Assembly: GCA_034096865.1 (NCBI GenBank)
Contig: JAWQFJ010020417.1
Span: 7,501 to 52,804 of the forward strand
Direction of reading: 5' to 3'
Length of the DNA stretch: 45,304 nucleotides
DNA from: Theodoxus fluviatilis
Taxonomy: Eukaryota; Mollusca; Gastropoda; Cycloneritida; Neritidae
Both the position numbers and the translations under genes were made by a program. This document shows positions 32,657 to 45,181 of this stretch, piece after piece. The first letter of the stretch is position 1, and each line of letters begins with the position of its first letter. The notes under the pieces were generated by a model. The model searched no databases and was not told the origin of the DNA. It saw only the letters and a program-made list of their open reading frames with translations.

Positions 32657-32927
32657 CCTCCAGTAAACCTGGAGGGATAAAAACCGCTGGCGCTGAACCT
32701 TCAGGTTTTGGCATTTTTTAAAAAGATCGGGTTCGAACCCGCAACCTCTCGAGAAAAGAGGGGGGAAAAAACACCAACAAAAACAACAAAAAAAACCAGG
32801 TCAGGTTCGAACCCGCAACCTCTCGAAAAAAGAGGGGGGAAAAGGTTTCAGCGCGGATTCGAGCCCGTTCACGCATGACCTAACAATACAATAATCTAAC
32901 GCTCTACCAGATGAGCCATTCGGGAAC
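32657..32927 (-). mobile_element. tRNA-like repeat with three B boxes, copy 1, right
   Basis: Mirror of 12056-12326, with the same A box, three B boxes and hairpin. Confidence 0.65.
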
Positions 32928-33263
32928 TGACATGACTAAGTGTTTGTAAAGCAATTATTCAGTTCTTTTCCGCAAACCCCCTCGGTTCGTATTTTGCACT
33001 GTAAATTGTAGACAAATGGATGATAGTTCATGAAATTTGAGAGGTCTTGTACATTTCTGCGAAGTTTACTATCGATTCACTGCCATTAGGCCTCGCGAAC
33101 AGAACTTGGTAGTGTTGCACTCAGACAGAGTGGCTGTTCAAAGAATCGGACCGGCCGCGCGGGGGGACAATTTTGACTGTAAAACGGTATTTTTGAAGGC
33201 AAAGGCTATTTTTTCTGGGAAGGATCACGACAACTATTTATGTAATTGGTGAGCGCTCGTACA

Positions 33264-33496
33264 GCGGGGGAGAAACGCTGTTGGCGACGGGAGTGAAGGA
33301 AATGGCAAAATATCGCCATTCCGTCAACTGACATTTTAGGGGGGTGTTTTCGAGTTTACGACCTAAAAAGTCACTTTTTTCTACCTCGATTCTGAAAATT
33401 TGATACATTCAATCGGACCTCACTTCCAGTAAGTGTGCAAAATGTCAAGGAAATCCGTCAAGTAGTTTTTGAGATATCAGCCGTAAAGTCAGGACT

Positions 33497-33568
<72 letters not shown>

Positions 33569-33571
33569 ACC

Positions 33572-33664
<93 letters not shown>

Positions 33665-33665
33665 T

Positions 33666-33698
<33 letters not shown>

Positions 33699-33735
33699 GC
33701 TGTGAGGACCTCCAGTAAACCTGGAGGGATAAAGT
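33264..33735 (-). mobile_element. GTCT-microsatellite interspersed repeat, copy 1, right
   Basis: Mirror of 11249-11720, with an (AGAC)n core at about 33496-33697 and the hairpin at 33709-33727. The interruptions inside the microsatellite are the same as in the left copy. Confidence 0.7.
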
Positions 33736-34194
33736 TGTTTCAAAACGTTGTACCAATTAGAGCTAAACGAACAGGGCTGCTCCGTTTGATAACGTATCAA
33801 TATACGAGATATCACCCTACACAAAATTTATAAAAGACCATTTGACAAAATTGTATAAATATATTTCAATGTGTAAATCATCCGAACTTTTTATATCGAG
33901 AAATTACCTTAATGTTAGAGGAATCCCTAGTTATTGTCGCCCGTTCACACAAGGAATCATAGAATGTAAATGTAGACACATACACACGTACACACTCATT
34001 CTGTTACACACAAACGCATTGTGTTACCACAGCTAATAGTTGCACTGTCTCCTAGCACTTCATCCGCAAATTCTTTTTCTTACATGACATTTATTAACAA
34101 GGGGTCCATTAAGATGGTGGTGCACCGGTCAGCGTTCAGATTTTTTGGTGGGAGCTGGTCGAGGTTACCAAGACACATCGCGTGCAAACTCCCC

Positions 34195-34385
34195 ATCTCC
34201 TACTGCTTCCCGGCTAACGGCAACCCCCCTGGCATTCTCCCCACTCTTTTCCTGTCCCCATTTCTCCACTCCCCCTCACCTCATTTCAGTACCTTCCCTC
34301 CTACCCTTTCTGCAATCCCCTCCCTCCCCACCCTCTTCCCCCTTCCCACACTTTCCCCTTTCCCCGCCCATGTTCCTGCCCGCCG
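34195..34385. repeat. C-rich polypyrimidine tract, right copy
   Basis: Mirror of 10600-10790. Confidence 0.8.
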
Positions 34386-34952
34386 TGTGACGTAGATGCA
34401 AGGCAGCTGCCATTTTCCTCTCCTTGTACCTGCATGCTCTCCACAGAAAACTTCTTGCAGGAAATTCACAAATATATCACAATCGAAGGCGACTGGAAGA
34501 AAGGGACTCCTTGACATACATGAAAATGGTTGTCTGAGAAAGACATGATTTTGTCTTATTTGTTTTTCATCAACACTGACACCCTTTCACGACAATTGTT
34601 AGCAACACAGCAGGACTCAGAACACGTACGTGTTTTCTTGTTACAAACTAACAGAAGAAATAAATGAAATACCACACTGTGTCGTCTGTTTTCAAACGTT
34701 TGATGCTTGAAATGAGGAAATGCAAGACTACAGGACATTAACGAACTTAAAGGATATGAATTCGTTCATTTGAAACCCCCAACTAAATGGAAAGCAATTG
34801 AACAGAAAGCAACAATAGTGTTCATTCCTTTTTTACCCTAATTGTCAATCCATTCTTACATTCAACTACTCAGGGTTTTCCCCCCGCATTATTCCGTTTG
34901 CCTGACCAGACCTGTAGACTGCACACAACTCAAAGGAGATAAAACGTTACCT

Positions 34953-35277
34953 ACGTGTCTGTGGCGGAGTGGCTAGCGCTTTTGACCTGCAGTCGCTTGC
35001 GGCTAGTGGGTGTGGTGTTCGAGGCTGCTGGGATCCAGAAATCGCATCCTTGAGCAAGGTGCTTAAATTGCATTGCTTCTCCCCATCCGGGAGTAAAACC
35101 ACGTACCTGTCAGGGCAGCAATGGCACAACGTAGCGCGATTAATCCGTGTATGCGGCCTTCAACCAGCATCGGGGTGGATTGTTCCTCAGGGATTGGAGT
35201 TGGTGCTTGTACGGTACCTGCCTGTGTGCTTCGTACATACACGTACGTCTTTCACCGTGTTCGTCGTCAGGAGCCAG
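34953..35277 (+). mobile_element. tRNA-derived V-domain SINE, right copy
   Basis: Mirror of the left SINE. The A box is at 34962-34972 and the V-domain at about 35046-35086. It has one internal base fewer than the left copy (TTTTGACC against TTTTGTACC near 34984), one of the few non-homopolymer differences between arms. Confidence 0.8.
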
Positions 35278-36403
35278 TGAAGGATTGAGCAAGCGGCCCA
35301 GTAATTAGAAGATAAACTACAAAGCAGTTCGAAGCTCAGACGTGGGTAGTGTCGCTATATAAAACACCACCTATACTTTTTATCCTTTGTAATATGCATC
35401 AGCGAAGAGAAGTCATTCAACGCATACCAGTCCGACCATCTCCACTGTGGATGGATCATAAAGGTGTCCGATTGCGATTCTGCAGATCTGAAAGCAGAAA
35501 AACTATGCTCAAGGAAACACAAAAAGTATGTCGTGAACACAGAGTTTGTGGTGTATCAGTAGATCGCGTGTATATAACGAACTCCACGTTTGAAAAAAAA
35601 ACACGCCATAAAAAACAGCAGGATCTTATCTGCAGTTCGTGCTCTAGCTCAGACGTGGAATATGCAGAGATATTGCCAGCAGTGTTCGTTCCCTTTAAAT
35701 TGAATATTATTTCTGTTTGTCCGAGTTGATAACTATGTTGTCGCAACATTTTATTTTGATGACGTCAATGCCCACGGTGACTGGCCCTCTCAGGGGGTGA
35801 ACGTGCCAGAATAAGGCGATGCAGTACGTCAGAGCAGCCGAATGACCTTTTGACATCAATTACAATTTACACTATTTTTCTACATCAGAAGCACTCATCA
35901 TTAGTGTTGAAAAAGGGACGATCCTCAATAAACATGACCTTCCTTGCCGGTGTGACAAAAACTGACAGATTTGACAACGGATCAATCATCGTTCAGTTGA
36001 CATCTCAGTGCGTCACACGGTGTTACGATGCGGTGCCGGCGCACTTGTTCAGAGCGTTTGGCCTGAGTTCAGTCGCTTCCATGCCAGGTTATCCTGGGAT
36101 CTGAAGGTCAATCCAAGGGCAATTATGCTGAAACACAAAAGAAACACAAAACATTGTAATGAGGAAATTTCGTTGATGACAACAACGAAAAAAACAATTG
36201 TTTGCTTCCTTCTGGGACAACTGCATGTTTCATTTGGTGAACGCGTTTCTTTTATATCATTTGCATGCTGATAAACTGATCTCCGCCCAGAATGCCACAT
36301 AGAGTTCACTCCCCGTTATTAACTGTAACAAATTACGGAGGACTTTATGTCTCAATCTACAGCATTTCCGTGCGAAAAGACAGACAGAAGTGAGAGCGTC
36401 CTT

Positions 36404-36404
36404 C

Positions 36405-36456
<52 letters not shown>

Positions 36457-36469
36457 GTCTCTCTCTATG

Positions 36470-36513
<44 letters not shown>

Positions 36514-36519
36514 CTCCTC
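36404..36519. repeat. C homopolymer and (CT)n microsatellite, right copy
   Basis: Mirror of 8465-8580. Confidence 0.95.
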
Positions 36520-36739
36520 TCTTGCTTGGCAAATGATGAGCAGATGTTAGAAACATGCATTTGCTATTCTTGGTTCGGCATCCTCAAAGCGAGAATTGCA
36601 AAGGAGCTATGAACGGAGAGGTCCCAGAAGCAGATGCATGTAGACTCTTGCGTTGTTGCTGCTCGAATAATCAACATCGGCAAAACTGTCCAGATCAACA
36701 ACAAAGCAGATAGAATCACCGCTAGATCTTTAATGACAT

Positions 36740-37089
36740 TATCATTACCATTGCCACCACCATCACCACCACAGCCACAAGCACTAACACTAACATCACT
36801 GTCTTTCATTGCCACCACCACAAGCATCATCACCAATACCACTACCACTATGCCTGCCAGCACCACCATCGGCACTATCACCAGCACCACTACCTTTCCC
36901 ACTACGACGACTACCAACTGCATCACTATCATCATTATCATAACCATTACCGCATTAGTTACCATTACACCATCACACCACCACACCACAACCACATGCC
37001 ATCACCACCATCACCAATATCACCATTACCACCATGATCACAGTCACCACCTTCACAACCACAACCACCACCTCAACAACCACCACTAC
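36740..37089. repeat. (ACC/ATC)n microsatellite tract, right copy
   Basis: Mirror of 7896-8245. The plus-strand frame 36634-37203 joins this tract to the LINE C-terminus, but only the last 38 codons or so are LINE-like. Confidence 0.85.
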
Positions 37090-37503
37090 CCCTCTATCTG
37101 GAATGACCTCCCCGCCTCTGTTCGTCACTCTACATCTCCCTCGACCTTTCGCTCTGCTCTCAAAATTCACCTCTTCTTGAAATCGTTCCCGAATCCTGTC
37201 TAAGTTTCTTCATCTTCCTCCCCTCACTGTTCTCTTTGTACTAGCTTGCCTAAGCCCTCTACCAACCTCCTGTCTCTCCTCCCCCTCTCCCCAGTTTCAT
37301 GGTAAAGCGGTGACGCTGTACATCAGTTTGTCGAATGCCAGAAGTGAATGTCTGACTCCTATGTTATTAAGTTTATTAAGTTACCTTTGATGTGATTGAC
37401 TGTTATTGTATATTGTAATGGTTGTTTATGTATGCGCCTTGAGCATGTCTTAACTCATGGTAAAGCTCGATATAAATCCACACATTATTATTATAATTAT
37501 TAC
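37090..37503 (+). mobile_element. L2-like LINE 3' end (element B), right copy
   Basis: Mirror of the left element B. Tryptophan codon 37099-37101 begins WNDLP and the stop TAA is at 37201-37203. The 3' UTR and ATT tail run to about 37503. Confidence 0.87.
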
Positions 37504-37808
37504 CCATTGCAACCGCCACCACAACAACCGCCAACACCATTGCAACTACCACCACCAATACCCCTACCACCACCACTATTATCATAGTCATCACCACCAC
37601 TACTAGGACTATCACAACCATCTCTACCACCACCAATGTCGGATTTCACTTGGATAACCACTGCTATCTACACTGTTGTAGAGTTAGTTGCAGGCTTGCA
37701 CTGCACTCCAGAGAGGGAGGCCTTAGTGCATGCCACCATTGCTGCGCCGAACTTCATCGATTGTTTCACGAACCCACACCTGAGGCGGGTTTCCCAAGAT
37801 TATAGACA

Positions 37809-40384
37809 AACAATCCGAAGCAATCCGAAGTAACCCAAAGCAATATAAAGGATTCCAAAGCATTCCAAAGCAATCCAAAGAAATCCAAAGCAATCCAAAG
37901 CAATCCAAAGTAATTCAGAGCAATACAGATCACTAGAAATCAATACAAATAAATAAAGAGCAATCCAAAGCGATACAGAGCAATCCAAAGCAATTCAAAG
38001 CAATACAAAACAATCCAAAGCGATGCAAAGCAATCCAAAGCAATCCAAAGCAATGCAAAGTAATCCAAAGCAATTCAAAGCAATACAGAACAATCCAAAG
38101 CGATGCAAAGCAATCCAAAGCAATCCAAAGCAATCCAAAGCAATCCAAAGCAATGCAAAGTAATCCAAAGCAATCCAAAGTAATACAGAACAGTCCAAAG
38201 CGATACAAAGCAATACAGAACAATCCAAAGCGATACAAAGCAATACAAAGCAATCCAAAGCGATACAAAGCAATCCAAAGCAATACAGAGCAATCCAAAG
38301 CAATACAAAGCAATACAGAACAATCCAAAGTGATACAAAGCAATCCAAAGCATTCCAAAGCAATGCAAAGAAATCCAAAGCATTCCAAAGCAATCCAAAG
38401 AAATCCAAAGCAATCGAAAACAATGCAGAGCAATCCAAAGCAATACAAAGCAATACAGAACAATCCAAAGCGATACAAAGAAATACAAAGCAATCCAAAG
38501 CAATCCAAACCGATACAAAGCAATCCAAAGCATTTCAAAGCAATCCAAAGCAATCCAAAGCAATACAGAACAATTCAAAGCAATCCAAAGCAATCCAAAG
38601 CAATGCAAAGTAATCCAAAGCAATTCAAAGCAATACAGAACAATCCAAAGCGATACAAAGCAATACAAAGCAATCCAAAGCAATCCAAAGCGATACAAAG
38701 CAATCCAAAGCATTCCAAAGCAATGCAAAGAAATCCAAAGCATTCCAAAGCAATCCAAAGAAATCCAAAGCAATCGAAAACAATGCAGAGCAATCCAAAG
38801 CAATACAAAGCAATACAGAACAATCCAAAGCGATACAAAGAAATACAAAGCAATCCAAAGCAATCCAAACCGATACAAAGCAATCCAAAGTATTTCAAAG
38901 CAATCCAAAGCAATCCAAAGCATTCCAAAGCAATCCAAAGCATTCCAAAGCATTTAAAAGCAACACAGCGCAATCCAAAGCAATACAGAGCAATCCAAAG
39001 CGATACAGAGCAATCCAAAGCAACCCAAAGCAATGCAAAGCAATCCAAAGCAACCCAAAGCAATCCAAAGCATTCCAAAGCAATCCAAAGCAATCCAAAG
39101 CAATACAGAGCAATCCAAAGCAAATCAAAGCAATACAGAACAATCCAAAGCGATACAAAGCAATCCAAAGCAATCCAAAGCGATACAAAGCAATCCAAAG
39201 CATTCCAAGGCAATCCAAAGCAATCCAAAGCAATCGAAAGCAATACTGAGCAATCCAAAGCGATACAAAGCAATACAGAACAATCCAAAGCAATCCAAAG
39301 CGATACAAAGCAATTGAAAGCATTCCAAAGCAATCCAAAGAAATCTAAAGAAATCTGAAGCAATACAGAGCAATCCAAAGCAATACAAATCAATATAGAA
39401 CAATCCAAAGCGATACAAAGCAATCCAAAGCAATAAAAAGAAATCCAAAGCAATCCGAAGCAATACAAAGCAATCCAAAGCAATCCAAAGCAATCCAACG
39501 AAATCCAAAGCAATCCAAAGCAATGCAGAGCAGTCCAAAGCATTGCAAAGCAATCCAAAGCATTCCAACGTAATCCAAAGCATTCCAAAGCAATCCAAAG
39601 CATTCCAAAGCAATCCAAAGAAATCCAAAGCAATACAGAGTAATCCAAAGCATTACAAAGCAATACAGAACAATCCAAAGCAATACAAAGCAATACAAAG
39701 CAATCCAAAGCAATCCAAAGCATTCCAACGCAATCCAAAGCATTCCAAAGCAATCCAAAGCATTCCAAAGCAATCCAAAGAAATTCAAAGCAATACAGAG
39801 CAATCCAAAGCAATACAAAGCAATACAGAACCATCCAAAGCGATATAACACAATACAAAGCAATACAGAACAATCCAAAGCAATCCAAAGCATTCCAAAG
39901 CAATCCAAAGAAATCCTAAGCAATCCAAAGCAATACAGAGCAATACAAAGCAATGCAAATCAATACAGAACAATCCAAAGCGATACAAAGCAATACAAAG
40001 CAATCCAAAGCAATTCGAAGCAATCCAAAGCATTCCAAAGCATTCCAAAGAAATCCAAAGAAATCCAAAACAATACAGAGCAATCCAAAGAAACAAAAAG
40101 CAATACAGAACAGTCCAAAGCGATCCAAAGCAATCCAAAGCAATCCAAAGCAATTCAAAGCAATACAAAGCAATACAGAGCAATCCAGAGCAATACAAAG
40201 CAATCCAAAGCAATCCAAAGCAATACAGAACAATCCAAAGCGATACAAAGCAATTATTGACAAAGCAATCCAAAGCAATCCAAATAAATCCAAAGATATC
40301 CAAAGCAATACAGAGCAATCCAAAGCAATCCAAAGCAATACAGAACAATCCAAAGCAATCCAAAGCAATCCAAAGCAATCCAAA
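37809..40384 (-). repeat. 10-bp satellite (AAAGCAATCC)n, right copy
   Basis: Mirror of the left satellite, with the same length and, where compared, the same order of variant monomers. Long open frames on both strands (38153-39358 plus, 38575-39903 minus) result from the stop-free monomer. Confidence 0.97.
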
Positions 40385-40407
40385 AGGCATCTTCGATCTT
40401 GTTAAAA

Positions 40408-40534
40408 GTGATCGCTGCAATCATACACAGCGTCCGGTCAGTCCGCTCTTGTAATAATCATTTTCCACATTCAGACACTGTCTGCTTTTTTGTCCCAAAC
40501 TTGATAAAGACTCCTGTATGATTGCAGCGATCAC
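40408..40534. mobile_element. 127-bp element with 19-bp terminal inverted repeats, right copy
   Basis: Mirror of 4451-4577, again immediately beside the 10-bp satellite (37809-40384). Confidence 0.6.
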
Positions 40535-40984
40535 ATTAACACAATTTTGGAAAAGCTCTTTGGATTGCTTTGGCTTGCATAGCCATAGTCTGGGAAAGCC
40601 GTCTCGTTAGCAGCGTCGTCAAAGACACCATTTTTGGTGCTGATCATCACGAAATTAATATCGGCTTCGGAAGCTGACATTGACAATTACTTTCTACTCA
40701 TCAGGGTGAAATGTCAATGTCCTCTTTACCCCCAAACGGTACCGAAGCTGGGTAAGTCGATTCAATTGACAATTGTCTGAAACATCTTATATACTGTAGG
40801 CCGTCGAACCTCATTATATCACTCGTGTATCTGTCATCCTCAAAAAGAAAACATTTCTCATTTATCTTGCAAACGATAGCTGCAGAATAAACAGAGATAT
40901 ATTTTCATCACAAGAACTGTTTCCTATCTTTGGGTGTGAGGAGGAAATTTTTCGTCTACCATGCCGGTACTCGTCATCTCCCTG

Positions 40985-41134
40985 CTCTCCCGCATCACTT
41001 CTGTGTTGGCTGGAGCTATAGCCACAAAGAACTGCTCTCCCGCATCACTTCTGTGTTGGCTGGAGCTATAGCCACAAAGAACTGCTCTCCCGCATCACTT
41101 CTGTGTTGGCTGGAGCTATAGCCACAAAGAACTG
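40985..41134. repeat. Three perfect 50-bp tandem repeats, right copy
   Basis: Mirror of 3851-4000, with units starting at 40985, 41035 and 41085. Copy number is the same in both arms. Confidence 0.95.
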
Positions 41135-42172
41135 TCATGAAGCTGAAGAGTACAAAGTCCTAATTATGATTTTAAAATTAAACTGAAGATGTATCGCATT
41201 CTAGTTAAATATTGAAATCCACGATCACAGTGGCAATAATGAGAACTGCAGCACCAGCAGCAGGAACAACAAGTATACAGACAACAACGTCATCGACGAT
41301 GATATCAACAAACAACAATAATAAAGATATCAACAACATGAAAACGATGCTGACGACGACATTAACATCATTAACAACATGACTATCGAAAACAAGAACG
41401 TTTGAAAGACAAAACCCTAAGCGAGGAGGTCAAGAACTCAACAACGACAACAATAACAACGACGATGGAGACGACAACGACGACAAAGTTTATTCAAATG
41501 AGCCATGAGTCAATTTCGAAATACATGTACATAGTAATCATTGGCAAAGACACAGAAAAAACAACCGCGATACCCTCCAAGAATATCATCAACTTTAATA
41601 CGCATGGCTGAAATTTCTTCGGTAGGGTCAGCACTAAGGTTATCAGTGGCAAGATCGACAGGGGCTTCAGCTGCAAGAACAGCACCTCTGTTATTCAAAT
41701 AATGAGCTGAATTTCCACGTCTGCACATTCTTTCCAGACGAGCAGATGCCTGTGTTTGCCGCCGCGGCGAAATGAACAGATGGAGGGACGTCTCTCTCAG
41801 TTCCCCGACGCAGACATAGCTATTTTCTCGCGGGTGGAAGGGATGTTACTGACCTCAGATGTAGCGTCTGCCTGGCGATATACAGTAGTTCCAACCGAAG
41901 CTCCAAATGAAATTGATTTCCCAGCGTCCTTAAAAAAATAAACCGCCAGTCGGTGCCGTTCAGATACTTTCCCCGCCTGGTCGTGTCCCACCAATTACCT
42001 GCATCCTGTCCTGGCCTTTTGGCCTGTGTAGGCTGCAATCAGACTTTGCTGACTGGAATACGAAGACTGCAGTTCCTGCTCTCGGGGATGGAAGACGCAA
42101 AAAGAAGAGAGTAAAGGAGGTGCAGCAGCAGTTGACGTGTGAGGAGGAAAAGCATCAAAAGTGGGGTGAGTA

Positions 42173-42234
42173 GGAAGGGGAAAATAAAAGAGGAGAAGGA
42201 GGAGGAGGAGGAGGAGGATAGGAAGGAGGAGGAG

Positions 42235-42265
<31 letters not shown>

Positions 42266-42459
42266 AAGAGGAGGAGGAGGAGGACGACGACGACGACGAC
42301 GATGGTGACGACGATGAGGAGGACCAGGAGTGGGAGAAGAAAGAGCAGCGGGAGCAGGAGAAGGAGAAGCAGGGGCAGGAGCAGGAACAGGTGCAGAAGG
42401 AGCAGGAGGACCAGAAGTGGGAGGAGCCGCTTGAGGAAGAGGTTGAGGAGGAGTATTAA
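42173..42459. repeat. Triplet-rich polypurine tract, right copy
   Basis: Mirror of 2526-2812, made of GAG, AAG, CAG and GAC triplets. The plus-strand frame 42139-42459 is open but low-complexity (Glu/Gln/Asp runs), probably a by-product of triplet repeats. Confidence 0.85.
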
Positions 42460-42761
42460 GTGTTGTGAAAGAATAAAAAGCAGAGGTGAGAGGAAGCATT
42501 TGAAAGTTTAATCAAAACTTGTTTTGAGAATGACATTTTCCCATAAAAGTACATTAAGCCTTTTCTCTGTTCCAACAAGGAGTGGGCTATTTTTAATATA
42601 ATAGTTTCTATATATCCCGAGAGAAGACCCGCATTGGTTCTGTCAGCAGATGTAATATTTTTAATTGAAAATGACAAAGGTCTCCATTGTGTCAATACGA
42701 TCACTAATTTCATTATACATCAAACGCTGAGCAGACAGAGAAAAACAGGTGAACACATTTG

Positions 42762-43196
42762 AAACAGAAAAGAACTCTTCCATCGAGGAAAACGGTCTGA
42801 TGGATACTTTCAGAGGATACCCCGCCGTAATAAGAAAACTCAAGGACAGCGTGCCTTCTCCTATATCGGACCTGTAACCTGGAATAGTCTCCCTCTCTCA
42901 GTCCGTCATTCTGACACTCTGCCCCAGTTCAAAAGTGCTCTAAAGACCCACCTCTTCTGATCCGCCTTTCCCGCTGAGCTGCTTCGCCTTACTTGACCTG
43001 GCCGGCAAGTGCTGTATATATTGTATAGTTTGTTCTATTTGTTCTATTGGATCTTAGTTTTTGTTTTTTGTTTATGTGTATTGTGTGTGAGTTTTGTGTG
43101 GGAATGTGGAGTTGAGTGGTTGTATGAGTGTTGATTCTTTGGATTGTAAACGCCATGAGCTTGCCTGTCAAGGGAAGGTATGTGCTTATGAATAAC

Positions 43197-43247
<51 letters not shown>

Positions 43248-43266
43248 CATCATTATTATTATTATA
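42762..43266 (+). mobile_element. L2-like LINE 3' end (element A), right copy
   Basis: Mirror of the left element A. The C-terminal frame runs 42762-42960 with tryptophan codon 42880-42882 in WNSLP and stop TGA at 42958-42960. The 3' UTR runs to an (ATT)n array at about 43196-43266. The frame is open throughout, so the fragment is fairly young or has not been hit by indels. Confidence 0.85.
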
Positions 43267-43910
43267 TTATATATCGCACTTGAAATGAAAATGATTCTCA
43301 GGTTAATTTGAGTCTCTAGGACGAAATACCATTTAATCTCCCGCTGGTGTGCTCTAGGGGTAGAGAAGGAACATTTGCATGTGAAGAGAAGAAGCGTGAT
43401 ACATAGCTGGCTTGAAGAAGTAGACCAGTAAGGTGCAAAGAAGAGGGCGACCGACGTGTAGTAGATGACACTTAAGCTGGACACGCCCTGTTGCCATGGA
43501 CACAGATCCAAATGGCAACGAATGGCTGATGGAAAGCCCTGCAGATGCCATTAAGTGAAGCCTTTGACATTTCGCATGCGCCTTTTCATCTCTCGTTCGA
43601 TTCTGAGCAAAACTCTTCGGAGCTGTTCTAAGCTTTCGCTTGCAAACCAACACTGAATAAATCTTCTTCCACTTTGTCAGCCCTTCCCTGTGTCAACTGT
43701 ATGGCTCCCGCACTTTCTTCTCCTGTTTTAGGCCCATACTTGCTAATTGTATGATGAGGAGAATGCACTTTCATACGGATTTCAGTTGAATGGTAAGTTG
43801 TTAAGGTCAGACTAAGCGATAACTGTATGTCACCCACCTTTCAGATTTTTTTTAAGCTGCATGAACTTGTCTACAAAACCACTACAACCATTGCCACCAC
43901 TACCACAATC

Positions 43911-43911
<1 letters not shown>

Positions 43912-43956
<45 letters not shown>
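43912..43956. repeat. (CT)n microsatellite
   Basis: Mirror of the (AG)n tract at 1021-1062, just inward of the right LINE fragment. Confidence 0.95.
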
Positions 43957-43960
<4 letters not shown>

Positions 43961-44012
43961 GACTGTCTTTTAATGTTATGCAATCAGATCTTGTTCAGCG
44001 AGCGAGAGTAGT

Positions 44013-44919
44013 ATGACACAAGTGACCAAGAGTTTGAGGAAACTAATTTGCATTTCACCAGATGAATATTTTAAGTTATTTAATGCTCAGATGCAGTCGA
44101 TTATGTTGAATACTTCTGAGAAATGGGGCCTTAGCCAGTGTTACGTTGTGGAATCGATTTATTTACAAGCTTTAAAACGCTTTTTCAATTTGCCCACGCA
44201 AACTCCAAATCGGTGGTGAATGTAGATTCGGGTCAATATCCATTGGACATCACTGCCTCTATTAGAGCTATCAGATACTGGCTACGATTATTAAACATGG
44301 AACCCAGTATAGATATCCTCGCAAAGTTTATAACATGATGCTTGTATTAGACACGCCTGAAAACTGGTCATGCAGAATTAAAGAAATGTTATGTAGATAC
44401 GGATTATCTGAAGTATGGACTGATCAAAGGTGCAGAGTGAAGGTGCATTCCTGAGGGAGCTCAGAAAGCGAATGATCCACGAATAAAACTCATTGTGGAT
44501 GGATGCCTTGACCAATAGTGATAGATATTATCTTTACCGACTTTTCAAACCCCGTTTGGAGCATGGAAAAATACTTGTACAGCTTAGACAAGAAACCGTT
44601 CAGAGATGTATACATTCGTTTTCGTGTGGGTTTTATTGACCCATATGTACATAAATACAGATTCGTAACAGATAGCGACAATAACACCTATTTGCGTCCA
44701 GCATGTTATGAAATAGAGGAATGTGAAAAGCATTTTCTACTTGAATGTCCAGCTCATGAAGATTTGAGATACAAGTACATTAGAAGCCTCACGAGTATGT
44801 CAGTGGTGGACGTAAAGACTCTGCTGACGGCACAAGATACGCATGTGATCAGGCCCGTTGCAATGTATTTATCCTATGCATTTAAGGAGAGAGGAGGCAG
44901 TATGTATTGCAGTGACTGA
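44013..44919 (+). pseudogene. LINE ORF2 3' fragment, right copy, broken differently
   Basis: Mirror of the left LINE fragment. It is identical to the left copy up to about 44213, then diverged. It keeps about 48 bp missing on the left (44367-44414), which encodes a NWSCRIKEMLC-like stretch expected in this part of LINE proteins. It also keeps the C-terminal frame ending in AFKERGGSMYCSD. Its own lesions are a one-base deletion at about 44213 that ends the first frame, an in-frame stop near 44480, and replacement of the first zinc-knuckle cysteine by arginine (LRPAC instead of LCPTC). Each copy is therefore broken by independent mutations. Confidence 0.8.
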
Positions 44920-44998
44920 AGAAGCGTATGCAAGTATTCTGTAACATTTGATATTTGGTGATGCTGTTGTGAAGGGCCGGTGGCCTAACAATAAACCG

Positions 44999-45004
<6 letters not shown>

Positions 45005-45062
<58 letters not shown>

Positions 45063-45181
45063 GTGTCTCTCTCTCTCTGTCTCTCTCTCTCTCTCTGTCT
45101 CTCTCTCTGTCTCTCTCTCTCTCTGTCTCTCTCTCTCTCTGTCTCTCTCTCTATCTCTCTCTCTCCCTCTCTCTCTCTCTC
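45005..45181. repeat. (CT)n microsatellite beyond the right arm
   Basis: About 177 bp of CT with GTCT interruptions. The visible homology between the two sides ends here because the left side is cut by the window edge. Confidence 0.95.

Larger units (their letters stand above)
22937..44213 (-). repeat. Right arm of the palindrome, near-identical part
   Basis: Reverse complement of 763-22037. The inner edge is at CTGCATAA (22937-22944). The outer edge of near-identity lies at about 44213 inside a LINE fragment, where a one-base deletion is followed by many substitutions relative to the left copy. Confidence 0.95.
1..45004. repeat. Giant imperfect inverted repeat (palindrome) spanning the window
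   Basis: The sequence read inward from the left end matches the reverse complement of the sequence read inward from the right. Mirror coordinates add to 44974 near the centre and drift to 44985 by about position 7000, because of small length differences. They drop to 44976 outside the (ATA)n tract near 1750. High-identity arms run 763-22037 and 22937-44213. Outside them the homology continues at lower identity to 21 on the left and 45004 on the right. All satellites, SINEs, LINE tails and promoter-like blocks occur once per arm on opposite strands. This could be a real palindrome or a head-to-head assembly join; see the findings. Confidence 0.97.

Noticed and set aside
36634..37203. 189-codon frame on the plus strand (mirror 7782-8351)
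   Set aside because: Most of it is a Thr/His-rich microsatellite product. Only the last 38 codons or so are meaningful, as the C-terminus of a truncated L2-like LINE.
42139..42459. 106-codon acidic Glu/Gln/Asp protein
   Set aside because: Encoded entirely by triplet microsatellites with no complex domain; better treated as repeat DNA.
1..45004. Palindrome as a simple missed-adapter long-read artefact
   Set aside because: Not fully excluded, but the 899-bp unique centre and the localised 8% divergence near the outer ends do not fit a single read copied back on itself. Head-to-head misassembly of two real copies remains possible.
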